DNA of 64,000 bases from Rhizobium oryzihabitans (lineage in GTDB: Bacteria > Pseudomonadota > Alphaproteobacteria > Rhizobiales > Rhizobiaceae). The stretch spans positions 2,562,501 to 2,626,500 of the forward strand of contig NZ_CP048632.1 of NCBI RefSeq assembly GCF_010669145.1. Direction: 5' to 3'. The position numbers were made by a program, and so were the translations under genes. The notes below the pieces were generated by a model, which worked only from the letters and a program-made list of their open reading frames with translations, ran no database searches and was not told the DNA's origin. How positions within the stretch are numbered: the stretch's first letter is position 1; each line of letters starts with the position of its first letter. Positions 38,654 through 49,067 of the stretch are shown here, piece after piece.

Positions 38654-38947
38654 CTAGTTTTTCCAGGTGTGCAGTAGGCTGATGAAGTCCGGGCTATGCT
38701 CGAAGGGACCGCCCTGGGCATAGACGGTAAAACCGTCATCGTCCCGCACGTCGGTCAGCATGTGATGGAGGTAGGTTTCCGATTCCCGTCCTTCATTGGG
38801 ACGGTCGATGATCCGCGCCGCGCGCTGCAATACGCCGGGCGTTTCGATTTTGTCACCCTTGTTGTAGATGATGACCTCAAAGTCATCGGGGATCAGCTTG
38901 ATCCAGTCCAGCGGTTCGCGATAGCGGGCAAGTACGACACGGTTCAT
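38654..38947 (-). CDS. Small conserved protein, DUF3431-like
   Basis: 97 residues starting MNRVVLARYREPLDWIKLIP, with VIIYNKGD, ETYLHHMLTDV and FTVYAQGGPFEHSPDF. This pattern of YNKG, ETYLHHI and F.QG.PF.HSPDF is what I recall for DUF3431-type proteins, which resemble small glycosyltransferase-like domains. I chose ATG 38947, which follows GGAGG; the frame is open 17 codons further. It forms a pair with the frameshifted unknown gene downstream. Function is not known. Confidence 0.6.
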   Translation of the reverse strand: MNRVVLARYREPLDWIKLIPDDFEVIIYNKGDKIETPGVLQRAARIIDRPNEGRESETYLHHMLTDVRDDDGFTVYAQGGPFEHSPDFISLLHTWKN

Positions 38948-39104
38948 CAAAAGCCTCCAGAGCGTCACAGGGACCTGAAAGGAGGCCTTCGCATCCACTG
39001 GTTCCTGCCTCTGGATATGGCATGAATATCTTGCTCAAGGCTGGCCAAGTCTGGGCACATTGGAGCGACGGACTGCCGTCGGGAAATCGTCCGTCGGCAC
39101 TGAC

Positions 39105-41424
<2,320 letters not shown>

Positions 41425-41443
41425 GTTCGCCGCAGTCGTGATT

Positions 41444-41481
41444 TGCCTCTCGCCGTTGTCTGCAAACGCCGGCGAGAGGCA
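41444..41481. terminator. Hairpin between convergent dgdA and aldo/keto reductase genes
   Basis: Perfect 12-bp inverted repeat TGCCTCTCGCCG / CGGCGAGAGGCA with a 14-base loop, placed exactly between the two convergent stop codons. It probably ends or protects both transcripts, although neither side has a T run. Confidence 0.55.
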
Positions 41482-41493
41482 GGGTTACGTAGA

Positions 41494-42564
41494 TTATGCC
41501 CGTTTGCTGACGGTGTTCGTTCCGAAGATGAGCTGCTGCGCCATCGGCCGGCCGATGAAGCGCTCCGGGAAGATCGGCTGTGGGGCGCTGGCCCTGTTCA
41601 GCCGCTCAAGCTGATCCTGCGTGAAGGAAATGCTCAAGGCGCCGAAATTATCCTCGGCCTGTTCAAGGGTGCGTGCGCCCATGACCGGAGAAACGACTGC
41701 GGGATTGATCAGCGTCCAGGCAAGGGCGACCTGCGAGCGCGAAGTGCCGAGTTCCTCCGCGACTGCGCCGACGACATCGGCGACAGCGAGCGAGCGCTCA
41801 TTGAGGTGGCCGGTCGATGCGATCACGCCCTTGCGGGTTGCCGCGACATTCGCCTCATTTTCGTCGGTCAGATCCGCGCGGCTGTATTTGCCCGTGAGGA
41901 TGCCGCCGCCGAGCGGGGACCATGGAAGAACACCGAGGCCCAGCGCCCTGGCCATCGGCATAAGCTCATGCTCGACAGTCCGCTCGACCAGGCTGTATTC
42001 GATCTGAAGCGCCACGAAGGGTGACCAGCCGCGGAGATCGGCTAGGGTCTGCATCTGTGCCACGCGCCATGCGGGCGTGTTGCAGATTCCGACGTACAGG
42101 ATCTTGCCGGCTCTCACGAGGTCATCGAGCGAGCGCATGGCTTCCTCCGGCGATGTCGTGAAATCCCAGGCATGCAGGTAGAGGAGATCGATCCGGTCCG
42201 TGTCGAGCTGGCGCAGGCTCGTCTCCACCGAACGCACGAGGTTGAAGCGATGGTTGCCGCCGGAATTGATATTTGCGGGATCACGGGCCATCGTAAATTT
42301 GGTCGCAAGCACGATATTATCGCGCTTTTCTTTGATGAAGCTGCCAAGAAGGCGTTCCGAGGCTCCGTTGGTGTAGTTGACGGCGGTATCGATGAAGTTG
42401 CCGCCTCGGTCGACATATGCATCGAAAATGCGCTTGGCTTCTTCAGCGTCGGCTCCCCAACCCCAGTCCGACCCGAAGGTCATCGTGCCAAGCGAGAGCG
42501 GCGAGACACGCAGCCCGGATCGGCCGAGCAGTCTGTATTGATCGAGTGATTTCACTTCAGCCAT
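41494..42564 (-). CDS. Aldo/keto reductase
   Basis: 356 residues, NADPH-dependent TIM-barrel reductase. YRLLGRSGLRVSPLSLGTMTFG opens the fold; the catalytic tetrad is Asp and Tyr in NFIDTAVNYTNG, Lys in VLATKF and His in DLLYLHAWD. GVLPWSPLGGGILTGKY and ALAWTLINP form the cofactor side. ATG 42564 (MAEVKSLDQ) follows GGAG at nine bases. It is divergent from an AraC regulator, the same layout as the aldehyde-responsive yqhC-yqhD/dkgA locus of E. coli, suggesting an aldehyde-detoxifying role. Confidence 0.9.
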   Translation of the reverse strand: MAEVKSLDQYRLLGRSGLRVSPLSLGTMTFGSDWGWGADAEEAKRIFDAYVDRGGNFIDTAVNYTNGASERLLGSFIKEKRDNIVLATKFTMARDPANINSGGNHRFNLVRSVETSLRQLDTDRIDLLYLHAWDFTTSPEEAMRSLDDLVRAGKILYVGICNTPAWRVAQMQTLADLRGWSPFVALQIEYSLVERTVEHELMPMARALGLGVLPWSPLGGGILTGKYSRADLTDENEANVAATRKGVIASTGHLNERSLAVADVVGAVAEELGTSRSQVALAWTLINPAVVSPVMGARTLEQAEDNFGALSISFTQDQLERLNRASAPQPIFPERFIGRPMAQQLIFGTNTVSKRA

Positions 42565-42667
42565 GTTGGTATACTCCATTGGTCTTCGTTGATGCGCCGG
42601 GATGCGCCGGGTGGGTGACACCTTTTTCCGCGAAAGACCTGTGAGGGCGGTAGACCGGATTTCCGGA

Positions 42668-42750
42668 ATTCTTGCACGATTGTCTCAAGTGGGTAGGGCA
42701 GGACTGCCTTGCTCGACCGAAATATTGTCCGTGATTCTTGCACGATTGTC
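42668..42750. promoter_or_regulatory. Two identical 17-bp direct repeats in the reductase/AraC promoter region
   Basis: ATTCTTGCACGATTGTC occurs at 42668-42684 and again at 42734-42750, 66 bp apart, in the 240-bp divergent region. AraC-family proteins commonly bind direct repeats, so these are the best operator candidates for the adjacent regulator. Confidence 0.6.
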
Positions 42751-42804
42751 CGAGAAGTGCGGTTCAGACTTTCGTCACGCGGACGCATATGAGATAAATG
42801 GCGG

Positions 42805-43725
42805 ATGACCCCGGACCGCCATATCGTCGATACCATCACCCGTCACGCACCCCGAGACGGCACTTTTGAATGCCGGTTGCCGGGGGTGAAGCTCATCCGC
42901 TGTTCCCACCCGACCCTCCCCATGCCGGTGATCTATGAGCCGACGCTTTGTCTTGTGGCACAGGGCTGCAAGCAGGCTATGCTGGGGCAATCGGCCTTCA
43001 TCTATGACAAATCGCGTTATCTGATCGCTTCCGTCGATCTTCCCGTCATGGGCTCCGTCATCGAGGCGAGTGCGGAAGAGCCATATCTGTGCATGCAGCT
43101 CGACCTTGATACGGTCGAGCTGGCGGAACTGGCGATCCGCTATCCGTCGAAATCTCCCGGAAAATCCCGGCCGCCTGCCGGCCTGTTGCTGAATGAGACC
43201 AATGCCGGGGTGCTCGATGCGGCGGCACGCCTGTTGGGCCTTCTGGATACGCCTGACGATATTGACGCGATTGCGCCGCTGGCGCTGCGGGAAATACTTT
43301 ACCGGCTGCTGACCGGGCCGGGCGGTGACGTTGTCCGGCACATGGCGCAGGCGGGCACCCATCTCCATCAGATTGCCCGGGCAATCGTCTGGATCAGAAG
43401 CCATTTCCGCGAAGCCTGCCCCATCGAGACAGCGGCCGAAATAGCCGGAATGAGCCGCTCCACCTTTCACGCTCATTTCAAGGCGATCACCTTGATGAGC
43501 CCGTTGGAATTCCGGGCGGAACTGCGATTGCAGGAGGCGAGACGCCTGATGCTCAGCGAAGGGCTGGATGCAGCAACCGCGGGGTTTCAGGTTGGCTATT
43601 CAAGCCCGTCGCAGTTTTCGCGCGAATATGTTCGGGTTTTCGGAATGCCGCCATCGAAGCACGCCAATCTCCTGCGTCATCCTGGCGATGATCGGCCAGT
43701 ACCCCAGAGCACGGCAGCCAGCTAG
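42805..43725 (+). CDS. AraC-family regulator (YqhC-like, AraC_N type)
   Basis: 306 residues. The N-terminal AraC_N-type domain has GVKLIRCSHPTLPMPVIYEPTLCLVAQG, KSRYLIASVDLPVMG and PYLCMQLDLD. The C-terminal double helix-turn-helix is PIETAAEIAGMSRSTFHAHF and AATAGFQVGYSSPSQFSREY. YqhC, the best-known member, senses reactive aldehydes and switches on reductases. Divergence from the aldo/keto reductase supports the same role here. The ribosome-binding site is weak. Confidence 0.9.
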   Translation: MTPDRHIVDTITRHAPRDGTFECRLPGVKLIRCSHPTLPMPVIYEPTLCLVAQGCKQAMLGQSAFIYDKSRYLIASVDLPVMGSVIEASAEEPYLCMQLDLDTVELAELAIRYPSKSPGKSRPPAGLLLNETNAGVLDAAARLLGLLDTPDDIDAIAPLALREILYRLLTGPGGDVVRHMAQAGTHLHQIARAIVWIRSHFREACPIETAAEIAGMSRSTFHAHFKAITLMSPLEFRAELRLQEARRLMLSEGLDAATAGFQVGYSSPSQFSREYVRVFGMPPSKHANLLRHPGDDRPVPQSTAAS

Positions 43726-43744
43726 GCAATATTGGGCCGGCACC

Positions 43745-45853
43745 CTATTTCATGTGGTCGGTCCCTGCCGGAAAAGTCAGCTGCACCCTTGCGCCATCCC
43801 CGGGCTTTGAACTGATATGCGCTTCGCCGCCGCTCTGGCGGACGAAGCCGTAGACCATGGCGAGGCCGAGGCCGGCGCCGCCATATTCTTCGCGTGTGGT
43901 GAAATAGGGTTCGAATGCCTTGTCCACGGCCTCGGGCGTCATGCCGGTGCCCTCGTCGGTGACGGCAATTATCAGCGCATCTTTCTCGGTCGTGGCCTCG
44001 ATCAAGATCAGGCCGCCATCCGGCATGGCGGCTGCGGCATTCAGGCAGAGATTGAGAATGGACTGCTCGAAGAGGGCGGGATCGAGCGGGATCGACGGGA
44101 GGTCGTCATCGAGATCAAGCGCGATCCGGCATTTCGGGCCGACCGCGATCTCGAGGATATCGGCCATGCCGCGCAGCAGGTTTGCGACGTTGATGTGGCT
44201 GGCATGGATCGGCTGCTGGCTGCCGATGGTCAGCATGCTGCTGGCGAGAGACCGGCCGCGGTCTGCCGCCTTGCGGATACGGGCGATATGCCGTTTCTGA
44301 CGGTCGTTGAAACCCGCTTCGCGTTCCAGCAGGCCGAGGCTGCCGGTGATGATGCCGATCATGTTGCCCACCTCATGGCTGACTTGGTGGGTCATGCGCA
44401 TGATGCCGTCCAGTCGCTGGGCCTTTACGGCTTCCGCTTCCTGGCGATCGAGAGCCGTCACATCGCGGGCGAGCAGGACGATGCCGCCATCTGGCTGGCG
44501 TGACATCGAGACTTCGATCACCAGCTGATCTGCGGTGCGATGGCGCACGACGGCGCGGTCCATCAACTCGCCGTGCCCGCTTTCAAACGGCAATAATGCG
44601 GGGTCGATTTCCGGGATCGGTTCGACAAAACGGCGAAGCGGCAGCTTTCGCGATGAGCCGGAGCGTCCGACAAGCTCGATGATGCGGCGGTTCATGGTGA
44701 TTGGCCGGCCCGCCGGATCAAACAGTGCTATTCCCTCATTCATGTTGCGGAAGGTCGAGCGGATGGTGCGGGCCGCCGCTTCCGCCGTGCGCCGGAGGCG
44801 GGAGACACGATCGACGCTTTCATGGAAAGCACGGAAGGCGTCAAGCAGGCGGATCAGCTCCGTCTCAGACCCGGTGTAGGATGGTGGGCCGACATCCTTC
44901 TCTCCCTTGGCAAGCGCATTCATGCCGTTGGAGAGAGAGGCGATGCCGCGCGAGACGCGCATCACCGAACGGATCGAAAAGATCGCCACCACCAGAACCA
45001 GAAGCGATGCGACGGCGACGATGACCAGCAGCCGGCTAAGGGCATCGGAGGTCGAGATCAGGTCCTCGTTCAGGCTGCGGGCAACGGCATCGCCCTGGGT
45101 TTCCGTAACGTGGGAGAGATCCCGCGACACGGTGTGAAGCCGCGATACCGAGGCGCGGATCGCAAACATTTCCAGAAGATAGCGGCTCTGGGCCTCGAAG
45201 ACCCGCTCATAGGGCTGCATTTCCGCCAGCGGAAGACGCTCGCCGGGATAACCTTCCTGACGTGCCGTCGTTTCGGCGACGTAGCGGCGGCGTAGTTCGC
45301 CCAGCTGGAAGAGGCTGTCGGACGCGGATGCGGCCTGCACGATGCCGTTCATCCGCCGGCGCAGTTCAGGATCGACGATGCCCCGGCCGGTGGCGATTTC
45401 GCCGAGTGCCGCTGCCGCGTCCGCCTTGTGGCCCTGCGCCGCATCGGCATCCTTTGCCAGATCCAGCGTCTGCACCCTGATAAGCTGGAGAAGTTCGACA
45501 ATGCGGTCGTTGGAAAAGCCGCGTGTGACCCGATCGTCGCTGCCCGGCCCTGTCATTTCCAGCAGAATATCAACCTGCTGAACGACGGATCGGCTTTCGC
45601 TGGAAACGCGATAGGGAGAGGCGGCGTTCATCAGGAAGGGGGCGCTTGAGACGAGGTCCGACACCTGTCGCGAGACCAGGGACGCCTTGGCGAGGCTGGA
45701 AAAGGCCTGCAACCCATAGGCCGCCATTTCATCACGGGCGCGCTGCAGGCCGTAAATGGCGATGGCCGAGAGGCTGAAAACGAGGATGCAGATGAAGACG
45801 ATCGCAAAGGGCAGGCGAAAGGCGATGGAGGAAAGGAAGGAGCGGCTGATCAC
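43745..45853 (-). CDS. Sensor histidine kinase of the ABC-importer two-component system
   Basis: 702 residues. A helix near 13-35 opens a long periplasmic sensor region (to about 270); the second helix is near 275-300 (VIVAVASLLVLVVAIF). HAMP, then a PAS-like part (MNEGIALFDPAGRPITMNRRI), the phospho-acceptor HQVSHEVGNMIGII near 470, N-box LNLCLNAAAAMPDGG, G1 DEGTGM and G2 GGAGLGLAMVYGFV. It overlaps the response-regulator gene by 4 bases. The order kinase-regulator-divergent binding protein recalls PgtB/PgtA-type control of phosphoglycerate uptake and similar systems for sugar phosphates. Confidence 0.9.
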   Translation of the reverse strand: MISRSFLSSIAFRLPFAIVFICILVFSLSAIAIYGLQRARDEMAAYGLQAFSSLAKASLVSRQVSDLVSSAPFLMNAASPYRVSSESRSVVQQVDILLEMTGPGSDDRVTRGFSNDRIVELLQLIRVQTLDLAKDADAAQGHKADAAAALGEIATGRGIVDPELRRRMNGIVQAASASDSLFQLGELRRRYVAETTARQEGYPGERLPLAEMQPYERVFEAQSRYLLEMFAIRASVSRLHTVSRDLSHVTETQGDAVARSLNEDLISTSDALSRLLVIVAVASLLVLVVAIFSIRSVMRVSRGIASLSNGMNALAKGEKDVGPPSYTGSETELIRLLDAFRAFHESVDRVSRLRRTAEAAARTIRSTFRNMNEGIALFDPAGRPITMNRRIIELVGRSGSSRKLPLRRFVEPIPEIDPALLPFESGHGELMDRAVVRHRTADQLVIEVSMSRQPDGGIVLLARDVTALDRQEAEAVKAQRLDGIMRMTHQVSHEVGNMIGIITGSLGLLEREAGFNDRQKRHIARIRKAADRGRSLASSMLTIGSQQPIHASHINVANLLRGMADILEIAVGPKCRIALDLDDDLPSIPLDPALFEQSILNLCLNAAAAMPDGGLILIEATTEKDALIIAVTDEGTGMTPEAVDKAFEPYFTTREEYGGAGLGLAMVYGFVRQSGGEAHISSKPGDGARVQLTFPAGTDHMK

Positions 45854-46590
45854 GGGGAAAGCTCGCCCTCGTCGGTATGCAGCACATAACCCTTGCCGCG
45901 CCGCGTCTTGATGTGACGCGGCAGGTCCGGATTACGCTCGATCTTGCGCCTCAGCCGCAGCACCAGCACATCGACATTTCTGTCGATGTAGCGGTCGCTT
46001 TCAGAACCCAGCCGGTCGAGTATCTGCGAGCGGCTGACGGGCTGATTGGGCGTTTCGGCCAGAATCTCCAGAAGCGCGAATTCGGCGCTCGTCAGCGTCT
46101 TGCTGCGATCGCTGAGGCAGACCGCCCGCCGCGCATCAAGATCAATCGCCCAGTCGCCGAGGTTGAGTGTCGCGCGGCCATGATCGCGCTCGCTATCCTT
46201 TTCCTGTTTCAGCGAGGGGATCGTCCGGCGCAGAACGGCCTTGATCCGGGCCGTGAGTTCGATGGGTTCGAAGGGTTTGACCACGTAATCGTCGGCAGCC
46301 GTCTCGAGGCCCAGGACCCGGTCGGCGGCGCTGCCGGCAGCTGTTACCATGACGATGCCGATGTCGATCTGGCTGCGCAGTCGCTGGGCAAAGGTCCGGC
46401 CTGACGTGCCGGGCAGATTGTGGTCGACGAGTACAAGCTGCATCCTGTCCTTCGCCAATATCTCGTCAGCTTCCTCGGCGGAGCGCGCGCAGGTGGGCAG
46501 CCAGCCCTCGGCCTCCACGAGGTCCGAGATGAGCTCTGCCATATCCGGATCGTCCTCGACGATCAGAATGCGAACCTTCTGATTAAGCAC
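45850..46590 (-). CDS. OmpR-family response regulator
   Basis: 246 residues. Receiver: ILIVEDDPDM acidic pocket, phospho-acceptor Asp in LVLVDHNLPG, Lys in VVKPFEPIEL. The C-terminal winged helix is SAEFALLEILAETPNQPVSRSQIL..RNVDVLVLRLRRKIE. It lies upstream of the kinase on the minus strand and is divergent from the first binding-protein gene, so it likely controls the importer operon and perhaps its own promoter. Confidence 0.92.
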   Translation of the reverse strand: MLNQKVRILIVEDDPDMAELISDLVEAEGWLPTCARSAEEADEILAKDRMQLVLVDHNLPGTSGRTFAQRLRSQIDIGIVMVTAAGSAADRVLGLETAADDYVVKPFEPIELTARIKAVLRRTIPSLKQEKDSERDHGRATLNLGDWAIDLDARRAVCLSDRSKTLTSAEFALLEILAETPNQPVSRSQILDRLGSESDRYIDRNVDVLVLRLRRKIERNPDLPRHIKTRRGKGYVLHTDEGELSP

Positions 46591-46660
46591 TTTGTATTCC
46601 TCCCACCATCATCATAGGCACGGCGCCGACGATCTTCAAAGGCTCGCTGGTTATCTCTCC

Positions 46661-46687
46661 TGTCATAATTGTAATATCTGTAATCTT
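46661..46687. promoter_or_regulatory. Three tandem 9-bp repeats upstream of the importer operon
   Basis: TGTCATAAT-TGTAATATC-TGTAATCTT, three head-to-tail copies of a TGTmAT motif in the 209-bp divergent region between the response regulator and the first binding protein. They are candidate binding sites for that regulator. The preceding C makes the first copy CTGTCAT, like half a PHO box, but the 9-bp spacing differs from the 11 bp of PhoB sites. Confidence 0.45.
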
Positions 46688-46799
46688 GTTCGGCGGTGCG
46701 GTGAAAGATTGGTAACCATTCTTCGATTGCGGCGCGGGCAGGATGTGACATGCTGTTGGTGGAGACTGGAACGGGGAGGTTCCAGGCAGGGAGGCTTAA

Positions 46800-47828
46800 T
46801 TGAAAGCATTGACCGCACTTGCGGCGAGCATGGCCCTATGGCTGTGCGGCGCAGGGCATGGCATGGCCGAGCCGAAGTTGAACGTCCTTTGTGGCGTCGA
46901 CGAGGCTTGGTGTTTGACCATGCAGCGGGCTTTTGAGGCCAAGGCAGGTCTCGAGATTTCGATGGTGAGGAAGAGCACCGGCGAAATTCTCGACCAGATT
47001 CGTGCCGAACGATCCCATCCCACCGTCGACGTCTGGTGGGGCGGTACTGGCGATACCCATTTGCAGGCCGGCTCGGAAGGCCTGCTGGAAGAGTACACGC
47101 CCGTGCATCAGCGGGATCTGCTGCCCTGGGCGCAGAATTTCTATGCGATGTCCGGCTCGAAATCGGCTGGCATCTATGCCGGTGCACTGGGCTTTGCCTA
47201 TAATTCGGAACTGCTCGCGAAGAACAACCTGCCCGCACCCACCTGCTGGAAGGATCTGGCAAAGGATATCTATCGCGGCCACATCCTGACCGGAAATCCG
47301 AACTATTCCGGCACGGCCTTCACCATGCTGGCCACCCTCGTTCAGCTCTTCGGCGAGGAGGAGGCTTTTGGTTTCATGGCGAAGCTCAATCAGAACGTCG
47401 TGAGCTATACCAAGGTTGGTGCAGCGCCGGTCAAGGCGGCGGCGCGGGGCGAGATCGTGATCGGCATTTCTTTCATGCATGATGCCGTGACCCAGAAGAT
47501 AGAAGGCTTCCCGCTGGTGATCGTCGCGCCCTGCGAGGGGACGGGCTATGAGATCGGTGCGGTCAGCATCGTCAAGGGCAACCACAATGATGCGCTGGCA
47601 CAGGCCTTCGTTGAATTCGCGCTGAGCCCCGAGGGGCAGGCGACCGGGGCCAAGGCCGGGCAAAATCAGGTGCCATCAAACGCCCGGGCGACATTGCCGC
47701 TGACGGCGCCTGACATATCGATGATCAAGATGGTGGATTACGACTTTGCCACCTTCGGACAGCCGGAAGAGCGAAGTCGGTTATTGAGCCGCTTCGATAG
47801 CGAAATCCACCCGAGCCAGACCCAGTAG
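46800..47828 (+). CDS. ABC substrate-binding protein 1 (AfuA/PgtC-like)
   Basis: 342 residues. Signal peptide MKALTALAASMALWLCGAG with cleavage near GMAEP. LNVLCGVDEAWCLTMQRAFE, VDVWWGGTGDTHLQA, APVKAAARGEIVIGISFMHDA and PCEGTGYEIGAVSI match the AfuA group, long called ferric-binding but shown in Actinobacillus to bind hexose phosphates. The start is TTG 46800, with GGGAGG upstream. It is a paralogue of the next gene (shared TGDPHMQA-type and APVKAAARGE stretches). Iron as ligand is less likely, as the Tyr-Tyr pair of FbpA is not obvious. Confidence 0.85.
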   Translation: MKALTALAASMALWLCGAGHGMAEPKLNVLCGVDEAWCLTMQRAFEAKAGLEISMVRKSTGEILDQIRAERSHPTVDVWWGGTGDTHLQAGSEGLLEEYTPVHQRDLLPWAQNFYAMSGSKSAGIYAGALGFAYNSELLAKNNLPAPTCWKDLAKDIYRGHILTGNPNYSGTAFTMLATLVQLFGEEEAFGFMAKLNQNVVSYTKVGAAPVKAAARGEIVIGISFMHDAVTQKIEGFPLVIVAPCEGTGYEIGAVSIVKGNHNDALAQAFVEFALSPEGQATGAKAGQNQVPSNARATLPLTAPDISMIKMVDYDFATFGQPEERSRLLSRFDSEIHPSQTQ

Positions 47829-47943
47829 GGCCAAAAAACCAACACCTCAAAAAGGCAGCGCGCGCGCCGCAGGGCGCCGCGACCGGCAGCGCCATGTTCG
47901 CGCATGGCCCAAGAATTCAGACGCAAGCTACAGGAGGATAACC

Positions 47944-48969
47944 ATGCGACTGACGATACTTTCCACCCTGCTTTTTGCCGGCACGGCACTGAGCGCCGTT
48001 TCCGCGCAGGCGGCGGGCGAACTGAACCTGATCTGCTCGGCCGATGTCGTCATCTGCGAGCAGATGAAGGGCGATTTCGAAAAGTCGCATGACATCAAGG
48101 TCAATATGGTGCGCCTGTCTTCCGGCGAAACCTATGCCAAGGTTCGTGCGGAAGCCCGCAACCCGAAGACCGATATCTGGTGGGCCGGCACCGGCGATCC
48201 GCACATGCAGGCGGCATCCGAAAACCTGACGCTGGAATACAAGTCGCCGATGCTGGATCAGTTGCAGGACTGGGCCGTCAAACAGGCGGAAAGCACCGGT
48301 TACAGGACTGTCGGCGTTTATGCCGGCGCGCTGGGCTGGGGCTACAACACGGAAATCTTCAAGTCCAAGGGTTATAAGGAGCCGAAGTGCTGGGCCGACC
48401 TGCTGGCGCCGGAACTGAAGGGCGAAATCCAGATCGCCAATCCGAATTCCTCCGGCACCGCCTATACGGCGCTCGCGTCGCTCGTGCAGATCATGGGCGA
48501 AGATCAGGCGATCGACTATTTGAAGAAGCTCAACGCCAATATCTCGCAATATACCAAATCCGGCTCGGCACCGGTCAAGGCGGCGGCGCGTGGCGAGACG
48601 GCGCTCGGCATCGTCTTCATGCATGATGCGGTGGCGCAGACGGCGGAAGGCTTCCCGGTCAAGTCGATCGCGCCTTGCGAAGGCACGGGTTACGAAATCG
48701 GCTCCATGTCGATCATCAAGGGTGCGCGCAACCTCGACAATGCCAAGACCTGGTACGACTGGGCGCTGAAGCCGGAAGTGCAGTCGCGCATGAAGGACGC
48801 CAAGTCCTTCCAGCTTCCCTCCAACAAGACGGCGGAAGTGCCGAAGGAAGCGCCGAAGTTCGAGGACATCAAGCTCATTGACTACGACTTCAAGACCTAT
48901 GGCGATCCGGCCAAGCGTAAGGCGCTGCTGGAACGCTGGGACCGCGAGGTCGGTGCGGTCGCGAACTGA
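47944..48969 (+). CDS. ABC substrate-binding protein 2 (AfuA/PgtC-like)
   Basis: 341 residues. Signal peptide MRLTILSTLLFAGTALSAVS ends near AQAAGE. DIWWAGTGDPHMQAASENL, GWGYNTEIFKSKGYKEPKCW, ANPNSSGTAYTALASLVQIM and CEGTGYEIGSMSIIKGARN follow. AGGAGG precedes the ATG. It is followed by a strong hairpin and then the permease, so this is probably the abundant binding protein of the importer. The ligand is probably a phosphorylated sugar or a related organic phosphate, from family knowledge. Confidence 0.87.
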   Translation: MRLTILSTLLFAGTALSAVSAQAAGELNLICSADVVICEQMKGDFEKSHDIKVNMVRLSSGETYAKVRAEARNPKTDIWWAGTGDPHMQAASENLTLEYKSPMLDQLQDWAVKQAESTGYRTVGVYAGALGWGYNTEIFKSKGYKEPKCWADLLAPELKGEIQIANPNSSGTAYTALASLVQIMGEDQAIDYLKKLNANISQYTKSGSAPVKAAARGETALGIVFMHDAVAQTAEGFPVKSIAPCEGTGYEIGSMSIIKGARNLDNAKTWYDWALKPEVQSRMKDAKSFQLPSNKTAEVPKEAPKFEDIKLIDYDFKTYGDPAKRKALLERWDREVGAVAN

Positions 48970-49004
48970 TCTGGACCACTGATCTTAATTCCGGCGACAG
49001 GCAT

Positions 49005-49023
49005 CCCGGCTTTTTAAGCCGGG
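49005..49023 (+). terminator. Intercistronic hairpin between binding protein and permease
   Basis: CCCGGCTT-TTT-AAGCCGGG, perfect 8-bp stem with a 3-base loop, no T run after it. Such hairpins after binding-protein genes usually stabilise the upstream mRNA or reduce read-through, giving more binding protein than permease. Confidence 0.6.
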
Positions 49024-49067
49024 GTGTCCGCCACTCTTTCATCGGCATGAAACAAGCGAGGTCGGCC

